DNA from: Synaphobranchus kaupii | Taxonomy: Eukaryota > Chordata > Actinopteri > Anguilliformes > Synaphobranchidae | Reading direction: 5' to 3' | NCBI GenBank assembly: GCA_029718625.1 | Contig: JAINUF010000027.1 | Location: 3,146,676 to 3,210,675 of the forward strand | Length of the DNA: 64,000 bases | Part shown: piece by piece, positions 24,092 through 38,298 of the stretch | How positions within the stretch are numbered: position 1 is the first letter of the stretch | How the letters are laid out: each line of letters begins with the position of its first letter | The notes under the pieces: generated by a model | The model's database searches: none | Told to the model about the DNA's origin: nothing | What the model saw: the letters and a program-made list of their open reading frames with translations, nothing else | Translations under genes and position numbers: made by a program

Positions 24092-26044
24092 GAGGCGTGC
24101 GTCTTCATCATATGTCACAGAAGCTATTGAAATTTTAGTAGTTTAATTTTGAAGAAAAATAAAAAATATATATTCATAAGAGGGAAATTTGAGCTATACT
24201 CTCTCTGACAACAGTCAATTTGCTGTGAGGTATCTTGGTCACATGACACAGAAACTATTGACATTTTAGTGTATTTATTTTGAAGAAAAATTCCTTTAAA
24301 ATATACAAAGGCAAAATTTGAAAAATAATCAGTTGTAGATTTGAGGTATCCTGTCTCTGACAACATGCAACTTGGTTTGAGGTGTCTTGGTCACATGTTA
24401 CAGAAACTATTAACATTTTATTGTGTTTATTTCGAAGAATAAATCCTCTAAAATATACAAAAGGAAAATTGCAAAAAGCATAGCTTGTAAATTGGAGAAG
24501 TAATGTATCTGACAAAATTATTTGGTTTGAGGCATCTTAGTCACATGTCACAGAAGCTATTGAAATTTTAGTGCTTTTATTTTGAATAAAAATCTATTTA
24601 AAATTTACAAAAGGAAAATTGGAAAAAGCATTGCTTGTAAATTGGAGAATGCATCTGACAACATTACAGTTGGTTTGAGGCATCTTAGTCACATGTCACA
24701 GAAGCTATTGAAATGTTTGCATTTTAAATTTGAAGAAAAATTCATTTAAAATTTACAAACGGAAATTTTAAAAATTATTCAACTGTATATTTGAGCTATA
24801 ATGACTTTGACAACACTAAAATTGGTTTGAGGCATGCGTCTTCATCATATGTCACAGAAGCTATTGAAATTTTAGTGCTTTTATTTTGAATAAAAATCTA
24901 TTTAAAATTTACAAAAGGAAAATTGGAAAAAGCATTGCTTGTAAATTGGAGAATGCATCTGACAACATTACAGTTGGTTTGAGGCATTTTAGTCACATGT
25001 CACCGAAGCTATTGAAATGTTTGCATTTTAAATTTGAAGAAAAATTCATTCAAAATTTACAAATGGAAAATTTAAAAATTAATCAACTGTGTATTTGAGC
25101 TATAACATCTTTGACAACACTAAAATTGGTTTGAGGCATGCGTCTTCATCATATGTCACATAAGCTATTGAAATTTTAGTGCTTTTATTTTGAATAAAAA
25201 TCTATTTAAAATTTACAAAAGGAAAATTGGAAAAAGCATTGCTTGTAAATTGGAGAATGTATCTGACAACATTACAGTTGGTTTGAGGCATCTTAGTCAC
25301 ATGTCACAGAAGCTATTGAAAGGTTTGCATTTTAAATTTGAAGAAAAATTCATTCAAAATTTACAAATGGAAAATTAAAAAATTAATCAACTGTATATTT
25401 GAGCTATAATGTCTTTGACAACACTGAAATTGGTTTGAGGCATGCGTCTTCATCATATGTCACAGAAGCTATTGAAATTTTAGTGCTTTTATTTTGAATA
25501 AAAATCTATTTAAAATTTACAAAAGGAAAATTGGAAAAAGCATTGCTTGTAAATTGGAGAATGTATCTGACAACATTACAGTTGGTTTGAGGCATCTTAG
25601 TCACATGTCACAGAAGCTATTGAAATGTTTGCATTTTAAATTTGAAGAAAAATTCATTCAAAATTTACAAATGGAAAATTTAAAAATTAATCAACTGTAT
25701 ATTTGAGCTATAATGTCTTTGACAACACTAAAATTGGTTTGAGGCGTGCGTCATCATCATATGTCACAGAAGCTATTGAAATTTTAGTGCTTTTATTTTG
25801 AATAAAAATTTATTTAAAATTTACAAAAGGAAAATTTGAAAAAGCATTGCTTGTAAATTGGAGAATGTATCTGACAACATTACAGTTGGTTTGAGGGATC
25901 TTAGTCACATGTCACAGAAGCTATTGAAATGTTTGCATTTTGAATTTGAAGAAAAATTCATTTAAAATTTACAAACGGAAAATTAAAAAATTAATCAACT
26001 GTATATTTGAGCTATAATGTCTTTGACAACACTACAATTGGTTT
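24092..26044. repeat. Cassette 13, 1953 bp, n = 4 dimers
   Basis: Full head with D at 24227. The first A carries AAAATTATTCAACTG, a mark also seen in cassettes 10 and 12 (near 18610 and 22516). Confidence 0.9.
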
Positions 26045-27693
26045 GAGGCGTGCGTCTTCATCATATGTCACAGAAGCTATTGAAATTTTAGTAGTTTAAT
26101 TTTGAAGAAAAATAAAAAATATATATTCATAAGAGGGAAATTTGAGCTATACTCTCTCTGACAACAGTCAATTTGCTGTGAGGTATCTTGGTCACATGAC
26201 ACAGAAACTATTGACATTTTAGTGTATTTATTTTGAAGAAAAATTCCTTTAAAATATACAAAGGCAAAATTTGAAAAATAATCAGTTGTAGATTTGAGGT
26301 ATCCTGTCTCTGACAACATGCAACTTGGTTTGAGGTGTCTTGGTCACATGTTACAGAAACTATTAACATTTTATTGTGTTTATTTCGAAGAATAAATCCT
26401 CTAAAATATACAAAAGGAAAATAGCAAAAAGCATAGCTTGTAAATTGGAGAAGTAATGTATCTGACAAAATTATTTGGTTTGAGGCATCTTAGTCACATG
26501 TCACAGAAGCTATTGAAATTTTAGTGCTTTTATTTTGAATAAAAATCTATTTAAAATTTACAAAAGGAAAATTGGAAAAAGCATTGCTTGTAAATTGGAG
26601 AATGCATCTGACAACATTACAGTTGGTTTGAGGCATCTTAGTCACATGTCACAGAAGCTATTGAAATGTTTGCATTTTAAATTTGAAGAAAAATTCATTC
26701 AAAATTTACAAATGGAAAATTCAAAAATTAATCAACTGTGTATTTGAGCTATAATGACTTTGACAACACTAAAATTGGTTTGAGGCATGCGTCTTCATCA
26801 TATGTCACAGAAGCTATTTAAATTTTAGTGATTTTATTTTGAATAAAAATCTATTTAAAATTTACAAAAGGAAAATTGGAAAAAGCATTGCTTGTAAATT
26901 GGAGAATGCATCTGACAACATTACAGTTGGTTTGAGGCATCTTAGTCACATGTCACAGAAGCTATTGAAATGTTTGCATTTTAAATTTGAAGAAAAATTC
27001 ATTCAAAATTTACAAATGGAAAATTTAAAAATTAATCAACTGTATATTTGAGCTATAATGTCTTTGACAACACTAAAATTGGTTTGAGGCGTGCGTGTTC
27101 ATCATATGTCACAGAAGCTATTGAAATTTTAGTGCTTTTATTTTGAATAAAAATCTATTTAAAATTTACAAAAGGAAAATTGGAAAAAGCATTGCTTGTA
27201 AATTGGAGAATGTATCTGACAACATTACAGTTGGTTTGAGGCATCTTTGTCACATGTCACAGAAGCTATTGAAATGTTTGCATTTTAAATTTGAAGAAAA
27301 ATTCATTCAAAATTTACAAATGGAAAATTTAAAAATTAATCAACTGTATATTTGAGCTATAATGTCTTTGACAACACTAAAATTGGTTTGAGGCGTGCGT
27401 CTTCATCATATGTCACAGAAGCTATTGAAATTTTAGTGCTTTTATTTTGAATAAAAATTTATTTAAAATTTACAAAAGGAAAATTTGAAAAAGCATTGCT
27501 TGTAAATTGGAGAATGTATCTGACAACATTACAGTTGGTTTGAGGGATCTTAGTCACATGTCACAGAAGCTATTGAAATGTTTGCATTTTGAATTTGAAG
27601 AAAAATTCATTTAAAATTTACAAACGGAAAATTAAAAAATGAATCAACTGTATATTTGAGCTATAATGTCTTTGACAACACTAAAATTGGTTT
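26045..27693. repeat. Cassette 14, 1649 bp, n = 3 dimers
   Basis: Full head with D at 26180. E has GGAAAATAGC instead of GGAAAATTGC. The length is exactly 737 + 3 x 304. Confidence 0.9.
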
Positions 27694-29340
27694 GAGGCGT
27701 GTGTCTTCATCATATGTCACAGAAGCTATTGAAATTTTAGTAGTTTAATTTTGAAGAAAAATAAAAAATATATATTCATAAGAGGGAAATTTGAGCTATA
27801 CTCTCTCTGACAACAGTCAATTTGTGTGAGGTATCTTGGTCACATGACACAGAAACTATTGACATTTTAGTGTATTTATTTTGAAGAAAAATTCCTTTAA
27901 AATATACAAAGGCAAAATTTGAAAAATAATCAGTTGTAGATTTGAGGTATCCTGTCTCTGACAACATGCAACTTGGTTTGAGGTGTCTTGGTCACATGTT
28001 ACAGAAACTATTAACATTTTATTGTGTTTATTTCGAAGAATAAATCCTCTAAAATATACAAAAGGAAAATTGCAAAAAGCATAGCTTGTAAATTGGAGAA
28101 GTAATGTATCTGACAAAATTATTTGGTTTGAGGCATCTTAGTCACATGTCACAGAAGCTATTGAAATTTTAGTGCTTTTATTTTGAATAAAAATCTATTT
28201 AAAATTTACAAAAGGAAAATTGGAAAAAGCATTGCTTGTAAATTGGAGAATGCATCTGACAACATTACAGTTGGTTTGAGGCATCTTAGTCACATGTCAC
28301 AGAAGCTATTGAAATGTTTGCATTTTAAATTTGAAGAAAAATTCATTCAAAATTTACAAATGGAAAATTTAAAAATTAATCAACTGTGTATTTGAGCTAT
28401 AATGACTTTGACAACACTAAAATTGGTTTGAGGCATGCGTCTTCATCATATGTCACAGAAGCTATTTAAATTTTAGTGCTTTTATTTTGAATAAAAATCT
28501 ATTTAAAATTTACAAAAGGAAAATTGGAAAAAGCATTGCTTGTAAATTGGAGAATGCATCTGACAACATTACAGTTGGTTTGAGGCATCTTAGTCACATG
28601 TCACAGAAGCTATTGAAATGTTTGCATTTTAAATTTGAAGAAAAATTCATTCAAAATTTACAAATGGAAAATGTAAAAATTAATCAACTGTGTATTTGAG
28701 CTATAACATCTTTGACAACACTAAAATTGGTTTGAGGCATGCGTCTTCATCATATGTCACAGAAGCTATTGAAATTTTAGTGCTTTTATTTTGAATAAAA
28801 ATCTATTTAAAATTTACAAAAGGAAAATTGGAAAAAGCATTGCTTGTAAATTGGAGAATGCATCTGACAACATTACAGTTGGTTTGAGGCATCTTAGTCA
28901 CATGTCACAGAAGCTATTGAAATGTTGCATTTTAAATTTGAAGAAAAATTCATTCAAAATTTACAAATGGAAAATTTAAAAATTAATCAACTGTGTATTT
29001 GAGCTATAACATCTTTGACAACACTAAAATTGGTTTGAGGCATGCGTCTTCATCATATGTCACAGAAGCTATTGAAATTTTAGTGCTTTTATTTTGAATA
29101 AAAATCTATTTAAAATTTACAAAAGGAAAATTGGAAAAAGCATTGCTTGTAAATTGGAGAATGTATCTGACAACATTACAGTTGGTTAGAGGCATCTTAG
29201 TCACATGTCACAGAAGCTATTGAAAGGTTTGCATTTTAAATTTGAAGAAAAATTCATTCAAAATTTACAAATGGAAAATTAAAAAATTAATCAACTGTAT
29301 ATTTGAGCTATAATGTCTTTGACAACACTGAAATTGGTTT
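27694..29340. repeat. Cassette 15, 1647 bp, n = 3 dimers
   Basis: C starts GAGGCGTGTGTC and is 134 bp (TTTGTGTGAGG for TTTGCTGTGAGG). One A has the AATGTTGCAT deletion. The two missing bases explain the length. Confidence 0.9.
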
Positions 29341-30986
29341 GACGCATGTGTCTTCATCATATGTCACAGAAGCTATTGAAATTTTAGTGCTTTAATTTTG
29401 AAGAAAAATAAAAAATATATTCATAAGAGGGAAATTTGAGCTATACTCTCTCTGACAACAGTCAATTTGCTGTGAGGTATCTTGGTCACATGACACAGAA
29501 ACTATTGACATTTTAGTGTATTTATTTTGAAGAAAAATTCCTTTAAAATATACAAAGGCAAAATTTGAAAAATAATCAGTTGTAGATTTGAGGTATCCTG
29601 TCTCTGACAACAGGCAACTTGGTTTGAGGTGTCTTGTTCACATGTTACAGAAACTATTAACATTTTATTGTGTTTATTTCGAAGAATAAATCCTCTAAAA
29701 TATACAAAAGGAAAATTGCAAAAAGCATAGCTTGTAAATTGGAGAAGTAATGTATCTGACAAAATTATTTGGTTTGAGGCATCTTAGTCACATGTCACAG
29801 AAGCTATTGAAATTTTAGTGCTTTTATTTTGAATAAAAATCTATTTAAAATTTACAAAAGGAAAATTGGAAAAAGCATTGCTTGTAAATTGGAGAATGCA
29901 TCTGACAACATTACAGTTGGTTTGAGGCATCTTAGTCACATGTCACAGAAGCTATTGAAATGTTTGCATTTTAAATTTGAAGAAAAATTCATTCAAAATT
30001 TACAAATGGAAAATTTAAAAATTAATCAACTGTGTATTTGAGCTATAATGACTTTGACAACACTAAAATTGGTTTGAGGCATGCGTCTTCATCATATGTC
30101 ACAGAAGCTATTGAAATTTTAGTGCTTTTATTTTGAATAAAAATCTATTTGAAATTTACAAAAGGAAAATTGGAAAAAGCATTGCTTGTAAATTGGAGAA
30201 TGCATCTGACAACATTACAGTTGGTTTGAGGCATCTTAGTCACATGTCACAGAAGCTATTGAAATGTTTGCATTTTAAATTTGAAGAAAAATTCATTCAA
30301 AATTTACAAATGGAAAATTTAAAAATTAATCAACTGTGTATTTGAGCTATAACATCTTTGACAACACTAAAATTGGTTTGAGGCATGCGTCTTCATCATA
30401 TGTCACAGAAGCTATTGAAATTTTAGTGCTTTTATTTTGAATAAAAATCTATTTAAAATTTACAAAAGGAAAATTGGAAAAAGCATTGCTTGTAAATTGG
30501 AGAATGCATCTGACAACATTACAGTTGGTTTGAGGCATCTTAGTCACATGTCACAGAAGCTATTGAAATGTTGCATTTTAAATTTGAAGAAAAATTCATT
30601 CAAAATTTACAAATGGAAAATTTAAAAATTAATCAACTGTGTATTTGAGCTATAACATCTTTGACAACACTAAAATTGGTTTGAGGCATGCGTCTTCATC
30701 ATATGTCACAGAAGCTATTGAAATTTTAGTGCTTTTATTTTGAATAAAAATCTATTTAAAATTTACAAAAGGAAAATTGGAAAAAGCATTGCTTGTAAAT
30801 TGGAGAATGCATCTGACAACATTACAGTTGGTTAGAGGCATCTTAGTCACATGTCACAGAAGCTATTGAAAGGTTTGCATTTTAAATTTGAAGAAAAATT
30901 CATTCAAAATTTACAAATGGAAAATTAAAAAATTAATCAACTGTATATTTGAGCTATAATGTCTTTGACAACACTGAAATTGGTTT
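29341..30986. repeat. Cassette 16, 1646 bp, n = 3 dimers
   Basis: C starts GACGCATGTGTC and is 133 bp because an AT step is lost in its ATATAT run. One A has the AATGTTGCAT deletion (near 30570). The dimer content parallels cassette 15. Confidence 0.9.
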
Positions 30987-32486
30987 GAGGCATGTGTCTT
31001 CATCATATGTCACAGAAGCTATTGAAATTTTAGTGCTTTAATTTTGAAGAAAAATAAAAAATATATATTCATAAGAGGGAAATTTGAGCTATACTCTCTC
31101 TGACAACAGTCAATTTGCTGTGAGGTATCTTGGTCACATGACACAGAAACTATTGACATTTTAGTGTATTTATTTTGAAGAAAAATTCCTTTAAAATATA
31201 CAAAGGCAAAATTAGAAAAATAATCAGTTGTAGATTTGAGGTATCCTGTCTCTGACAACAGGCAACTTGGTTTGAGGTGTCTTGATCACATGTCACAGAA
31301 GCTATTGAAATTTTAGTGCTTTTATTTTGAATGAAAATCGATTTAAAATTTACAAAAGGAAAATTGGAAAAAGCATTGCTTGTAAATTGGAGAAGTAATG
31401 TATCTGACAAAATTAGTTGGTTTGAGGCATCTTAGTCACATGTCACCGAAGCTATTGAAAGGTTTGCATTTTAAATTTGAAGAAAAATTCATTCAAAATT
31501 TACAAATGGAAAATTTAAAAATTAATCAACTGTGTATTTGAGCTATAACATCTTTGACAACACTAAAATTGGTTTGAGGCATGCGTCTTCATCATATGTC
31601 ACATAAGCTATTGAAATTTTAGTGCTTTTATTTTGAATAAAAATCTATTTAAAATTTACAAAAGGAAAATTGGAAAAAGCATTGCTTGTAAATTGGAGAA
31701 TGTATCTGACAACATTACAGTTGGTTTGAGGCATCTTAGTCACATGTCACAGAAGCTATTGAAATGTTTGCATTTTAAATTTGAAGAAAAATTCATTCAA
31801 AATTTACAAATGGAAAATTTAAAAATTAATCAACTGTATATTTGAGCTATAACATCTTTGACAACACTAAAATTGGTTTGAGGCATGCGTCTTCATCATA
31901 TGTCACAGAAGCTATTGAAATTTTAGTGCTTTTATTTTGAATAAAAATCTATTTAAAATTTACAAAAGGAAAATTGGAAAAAGCATTGCTTGTAAATTGG
32001 AGAATGCATCTGACAACATTACAGTTGGTTTGAGGCATCTTAGTCACATGTCACAGAAGCTATTGAAATGTTGCATTTTAAATTTGAAGAAAAATTCATT
32101 CAAAATTTACAAATGGAAAATTTAAAAATTAATCAACTGTGTATTTGAGCTATAACATCTTTGACAACACTAAAATTGGTTTGAGGCATGCGTCTTCATC
32201 ATATGTCACAGAAGCTATTGAAATTTTAGTGCTTTTATTTTGAATAAAAATCTATTTAAAATTTAAAAAAGGAAAATTGGAAAAAGCATTGCTTGTAAAT
32301 TGGAGAATGCATCTGACAACATTACAGTTGGTTAGAGGCATCTTAGTCACATGTCACAGAAGCTATTGAAAGGTTTGCATTTTAAATTTGAAGAAAAATT
32401 CATTCAAAATTTACAAATGGAAAATTAAAAAATTAATCAACTGTATATTTGAGCTATAATGTCTTTGACAACACTGAAATTGGTTT
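30987..32486. repeat. Cassette 17, 1500 bp: C-D-E1-A + 3 dimers
   Basis: D (31122) is followed by an E1-type monomer with GAATGAAAATCG (31274), then directly by an A monomer with CACCGAAGC (31424); B-prime is missing. 135 + 152 + 150 + 152 + 912 - 1 = 1500. Confidence 0.9.
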
Positions 32487-33228
32487 GAGGCATGTGTCTT
32501 CATCATATGTCACAGAAGCTATTGAAATTTTAGTGCTTTAATTTTGAAGAAAAATAAAAAATATATATTCATAAGAGGGAAATTTGAGCTATACTCTCTC
32601 TGACAACAGTCAATTTGCTGTGAGGTATCTTGGTCACATGACACAGAAACTATTGACATTTTAGTGTATTTATTTTGAAGAAAAATTCCTTTAAAATATA
32701 CAAAGGCAAAATTAGAAAAATAATCAGTTGTAGATTTGAGGTATCCTGTCTCTGACAACAGGCAACTTGGTTTGAGGTGTCTTGATCACATGTCACAGAA
32801 GCTATTGAAATGTTGCATTTTAAATTTGAAGAAAAATTCATTCAAAATTTACAAATGGAAAATTTAAAAATTAATCAACTGTGTATTTGAGCTATAACAT
32901 CTTTGACAACACTAAAATTGGTTTGAGGCATGCGTCTTCATCATATGTCACAGAAGCTATTGAAATTTTAGTGCTTTTATTTTGAATAAAAATCTATTTA
33001 AAATTTAAAAAAGGAAAATTGGAAAAAGCATTGCTTGTAAATTGGAGAATGCATCTGACAACATTACAGTTGGTTAGAGGCATCTTAGTCACATGTCACA
33101 GAAGCTATTGAAAGGTTTGCATTTTAAATTTGAAGAAAAATTCATTCAAAATTTACAAATGGAAAATTAAAAAATTAATCAACTGTATATTTGAGCTATA
33201 ATGTCTTTGACAACACTGAAATTGGTTT
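32487..33228. repeat. Cassette 18, 742 bp, with E/A hybrid
   Basis: After D (32622) comes a 151-bp monomer that starts as E (GAGGTGTCTTGATCAC) and becomes A from about 32811 (GTTGCATTTTAAAT), then B and A. Its first 280 bases repeat the start of cassette 17. Confidence 0.9.
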
Positions 33229-34729
33229 GAGGCATGTGTCTTCATCATATGTCACAGAAGCTATTGAAATTTTAGTGCTTTAATTTTGAAGAAAAATAAA
33301 AAATATATATTCATAAGAGGGAAATTTGAGCTATACTCTCTCTGACAACAGTCAATTTGCTGTGAGGTATCTTGGTCACATGACACAGAAACTATTGACA
33401 TTTTAGTGTATTTATTTTGAAGAAAAATTCCTTTAAAATATACAAAGGCAAAATTAGAAAAATAATCAGTTGTAGATTTGAGGTATCCTGTCTCTGACAA
33501 CAGGCAACTTGGTTTGAGGTGTCTTGATCACATGTCACAGAAGCTATTGAAATTTTAGTGCTTTTATTTTGAATGAAAATCGATTTAAAATTTACAAAAG
33601 GAAAATTGGAAAAAGCATTGCTTGTAAATTGGAGAAGTAATGTATCTGACAAAATTAGTTGGTTTGAGGCATCTTAGTCACATGTCACCGAAGCTATTGA
33701 AAGGTTTGCATTTTAAATTTGAAGAAAAATTCATTCAAAATTTACAAATGGAAAATTAAAAAATTAATCAACTGTGTATTTGAGCTATAACATCTTTGAC
33801 AACACTAAAATTGGTTTGAGGCATGCGTCTTCATCATATGTCACATAAGCTATTGAAATTTTAGTGCTTTTATTTTGAATAAAAATCTATTTAAAATTTA
33901 CAAAAGGAAAATTGGAAAAAGCATTGCTTGTAAATTGGAGAATGTATCTGACAACATTACAGTTGGTTTGAGGCATCTTAGTCACATGTCACAGAAGCTA
34001 TTGAAATGTTTGCATTTTAAATTTGAAGAAAAATTCATTCAAAATTTACAAATGGAAAATTTAAAAATTAATCAACTGTATATTTGAGCTATAATGTCTT
34101 TGACAACACTAAAATTGGTTTGAGGCGTGCGTCTTCATCATATGTCACAGAAGCTATTGAAATTTTAGTGCTTTTATTTTGAATAAAAATCTATTTAAAA
34201 TTTACAAAAGGAAAATTGGAAAAAGCATTGCTTGTAAATTGGAGAATGTATCTGACAACATTACAGTTGGTTTGAGGCATCTTTGTCACATGTCACAGAA
34301 GCTATTGAAATGTTTGCATTTTAAATTTGAAGAAAAATTCATTCAAAATTTACAAATGGAAAATTTAAAAATTAATCAACTGTGTATTTGAGCTATAACA
34401 TCTTTGACAACACTAAAATTGGTTTGAGGCATGCGTCTTCATCATATGTCACAGAAGCTATTGAAATTTTAGTGCTTTTATTTTGAATAAAAATCTATTT
34501 AAAATTTAAAATAGGAAAATTGGAAAAAGCATTGCTTGTAAATTGGAGAATGCATCTGACAACATTACAGTTGGTTAGAGGCATCTTAGTCACATGTCAC
34601 AGAAGCTATTGAAAGGTTTGCATTTTAAATTTGAAGAAAAATTCATTCAAAATTTACAAATGGAAAATTAAAAAATTAATCAACTGTATATTTGAGCTAT
34701 AATGTCTTTGACAACACTGAAATTGGTTT
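33229..34729. repeat. Cassette 19, 1501 bp: C-D-E1-A + 3 dimers
   Basis: Same order as cassette 17, without its 1-bp deletion. It also has the CACCGAAGC mark (33686). Near 34511 one B has ATTTAAAATAGGAAAATT. Confidence 0.9.
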
Positions 34730-35016
34730 GAGGCATGTGTCTTCATCATATGTCACAGAAGCTATTGAAATTTTAGTGCTTTAATTTTGAAGAAAAATAA
34801 AAAATATATATTCATAAGAGGGAAATTTGAGCTATACTCTCTCTGACAACAGTCAATTTGCTGTGAGGTATCTTGGTCACATGACACAGAAACTATTGAC
34901 ATTTTAGTGTATTTATTTTGAAGAAAAATTCCTTTAAAATATACAAAGGCAAAATTAGAAAAATAATCAGTTGTAGATTTGAGGTATCCTGTCTCTGACA
35001 ACAGGCAACTTGGTTT
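34730..35016. repeat. Cassette 20, 287 bp: C-D only
   Basis: A C (135) and a D (152) lead directly into another C-like monomer. It is the shortest spacing between two C monomers and marks an unequal exchange. Confidence 0.9.
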
Positions 35017-36655
35017 GAGGTGTCTTGATCACATGTCACAGAAGCTATTGAAATTTTAGTAGTTTTATTTTGAATAAAAATTAAAAATATATATTCATAA
35101 GAGGGAAATTTGAGCTATACTCTCTCTGACAACAGTCAATTTGCTGTGAGGTATCTTGGTCACATGACACAGAAACTATTGACATTTTAGTGTATTTATT
35201 TTGAAGAAAAATTCCTTTAAAATATACAAAGGCAAAATTTGAAAAATAATCAGTTGTAGATTTGAGGTATCCTGTCTCTGACAACATGCAACTTGGTTTG
35301 AGGTGTCTTGGTCACATGTTACAGAAACTATTAACATTTTATTGTGTTTATTTCGAAGAATAAATCCTCTAAAATATACAAAAGGAAAATTGCAAAAAGC
35401 ATAGCTTGTAAATTGGAGAAGTAATGTATCTGACAAAATTATTTGGTTTGAGGCATCTTAGTCACATGTCACAGAAGCTATTGAAATTTTAGTGCTTTTA
35501 TTTTGAATAAAAATCTATTTAAAATTTACAAAAGGAAAATTGGAAAAAGCATTGCTTGTAAATTGGAGAATGCATCTGACAACATTACAGTTGGTTTGAG
35601 GCATCTTAGTCACATGTCACAGAAGCTATTGAAATGTTTGCATTTTAAATTTGAAGAAAAATTCATTCAACATTTACAAATGGAAAATTTAAAAATTAAT
35701 CAACTGTGTATTTGAGCTATAATGACTTTGACAACACTAAAATTGGTTTGAGGCATGCGTCTTCATCATATGTCACAGAAGCTATTTAAATTTTAGTGCT
35801 TTTATTTTGAATAAAAATCTATTTAAAATTTACAAAAGGAAAATTGGAAAAAGCATTGCTTGTAAATTGGAGAATGCATCTGACAACATTACAGTTGGTT
35901 TGAGGCATCTTAGTCACATGTCACAGAAGCTATTGAAATGTTTGCATTTTAAATTTGAAGAAAAATTCATTCAAAATTTACAAATGGAAAATTTAAAAAT
36001 TAATCAACTGTGTATTTGAGCTATAACATCTTTGACAACACTAAAATTGGTTTGAGGCATGCGTCTTCATCATATGTCACAGAAGCTATTAAAATTTTAG
36101 TGCTTTTATTTTGAATAAAAATCTATTTAAAATTTACAAAAGGAAAATTGGAAAAAGCATTGCTTGTAAATTGGAGAATGCATCTGACAACATTACAGTT
36201 GGTTTGAGGCATCTTAGTCACAGGTCACAGAAGCTATTGAAATTTTAGTGCTTTTATTTTGAATGAAAATCGATTTAAAATTTACAAAAGGAAAATTGGA
36301 AAAAGCATTGCTTGTAAATTGGAGAAGTAATGTATCTGACAAAATTAGTTGGTTTGAGGCATCTTAGTCACATGTCACAGAAGCTATTGAAATTTTAGTG
36401 CTTTTATTTTGAATGAAAATCGATTTAAAATTTACAAAAGGAAAATTGGAAAAAGCATTGCTTGTAAATTGGAGAATGTATCTGACAACATTACAGTTGG
36501 TTTGAGGCATCTTGGTCACATGTCACAGAAGCTATTGAAATGTTAGCATTTTAAATTTGAAGAAAAATTCACTTAAAATTTACAAACGGAAAATTAAAAA
36601 AATAATCAACTGTATATTTGAGCTATAATGTCTTTGACAACAGTAAAATTATTTT
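35017..36655. repeat. Cassette 21, 1639 bp, starting with E/C hybrid
   Basis: The first monomer (131 bp) starts as E (GAGGTGTCTTGATCAC) and ends as C (TTTTAGTAGTT, ATATAT, AGAGGG). Then D, E, B-prime, A, one dimer, B, E1, E2 and A. It is the first cassette with the 602-bp tail. Confidence 0.9.
36206..36503. repeat. E1 and E2 variant monomers (150 + 148 bp)
   Basis: Two adjacent B-prime-like monomers carry GAATGAAAATCGATTT instead of GAATAAAAATCTATTT. The first (36206..36355) ends with the E-type GAAGTAATG tail; the second (36356..36503) ends with GAATGTATCTGAC. The pair is part of the 602-bp tail of the 1643, 3163 and 5291-bp cassettes, and E1-type or E2-type units also occur near 814..1111, 1991..2292 and 55038. 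Confidence 0.85.
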
Positions 36656-38298
36656 GAGGCGTGCGTCTTCATCATATGTCACAGAAGCTATTGAAATTTT
36701 AGTAGTTTAATTTTGAAGAAAAATAAAAAATATATATTCATGAGAGGGAAATTTGAGCTATACTCTCTCTGACAACAGTCAATTTGCTGTGAGGTATCTT
36801 GGTCACATGACACAAAAACTATTGACATTTTAGTGTATTTATTTTGAAGAAAAATTCCTTTAAAATATACAAAGGCAAAATTTGAAAAATAATCAGTTGT
36901 AGATTTGAGGTATCCTGTCTCTGACAACATGCAACTTGGTTTGAGGTGTCTTGGTCACATGTTACAGAAACTATTAACATTTTATTGTGTTTATTTCGAA
37001 GAATAAATCCTCTAAAATATACAAAAGGAAAATTGCAAAAAGCATAGCTTGTAAATTGGAGAAGTAATGTATCTGACAAAATTATTTGGTTTGAGGCATC
37101 TTAGTCACATGTCACAGAAGCTATTGAAATTTTAGTGCTTTTATTTTGAATAAAAATCTATTTAAAATTTACAAAAGGAAAATTGGAAAAAGCATTGCTT
37201 GTAAATTGGAGAATGCATCTGACAACATTACAGTTGGTTTGAGGCATCTTAGTCACATGTCACAGAAGCTATTGAAATGTTTGCATTTTAAATTTGAAGA
37301 AAAATTCATTCAACATTTACAAATGGAAAATTTAAAAATTAATCAACTGTGTATTTGAGCTATAATGACTTTGACAACACTAAAATTGGTTTGAGGCATG
37401 CGTCTTCATCATATGTCACAGAAGCTATTTAAATTTTAGTGCTTTTATTTTGAATAAAAATCTATTTAAAATTTACAAAAGGAAAATTGGAAAAAGCATT
37501 GCTTGTAAATTGGAGAATGCATCTGACAACATTACAGTTGGTTTGAGGCATCTTAGTCACATGTCACAGAAGCTATTGAAATGTTTGCATTTTAAATTTG
37601 AAGAAAAATTCATTCAAAATTTACAAATGGAAAATTTAAAAATTAATCAACTGTGTATTTGAGCTATAACATCTTTGACAACACTAAAATTGGTTTGAGG
37701 CATGCGTCTTCATCATATGTCACAGAAGCTATTAAAATTTTAGTGCTTTTATTTTGAATAAAAATCTATTTAAAATTTACAAAAGGAAAATTGGAAAAAG
37801 CATTGCTTGTAAATTGGAGAATGCATCTGACAACATTACAGTTGGTTTGAGGCATCTTAGTCACAGGTCACAGAAGCTATTGAAATTTTAGTGCTTTTAT
37901 TTTGAATGAAAATCGATTTAAAATTTACAAAAGGAAAATTGGAAAAAGCATTGCTTGTAAATTGGAGAAGTAATGTATCTGACAAAATTAGTTGGTTTGA
38001 GGCATCTTAGTCACATGTCACAGAAGCTATTGAAATTTTAGTGCTTTTATTTTGAATGAAAATCGATTTAAAATTTACAAAAGGAAAATTGGAAAAAGCA
38101 TTGCTTGTAAATTGGAGAATGTATCTGACAACATTACAGTTGGTTTGAGGCATCTTGGTCACATGTCACAGAAGCTATTGAAATGTTAGCATTTTAAATT
38201 TGAAGAAAAATTCACTTAAAATTTACAAACGGAAAATTAAAAAAATAATCAACTGTATATTTGAGCTATAATGTCTTTGACAACAGTAAAATTATTTT
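36656..38298. repeat. Cassette 22, 1643 bp, 602-bp tail type
   Basis: C-D-E-B-prime-A, one dimer, then B-E1-E2-A. Marks are CAACATTTACAAATGG (near 37312), GAAGCTATTAAAATTT (near 37728) and CTTAGTCACAGGTCAC (near 37857). Confidence 0.92.
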
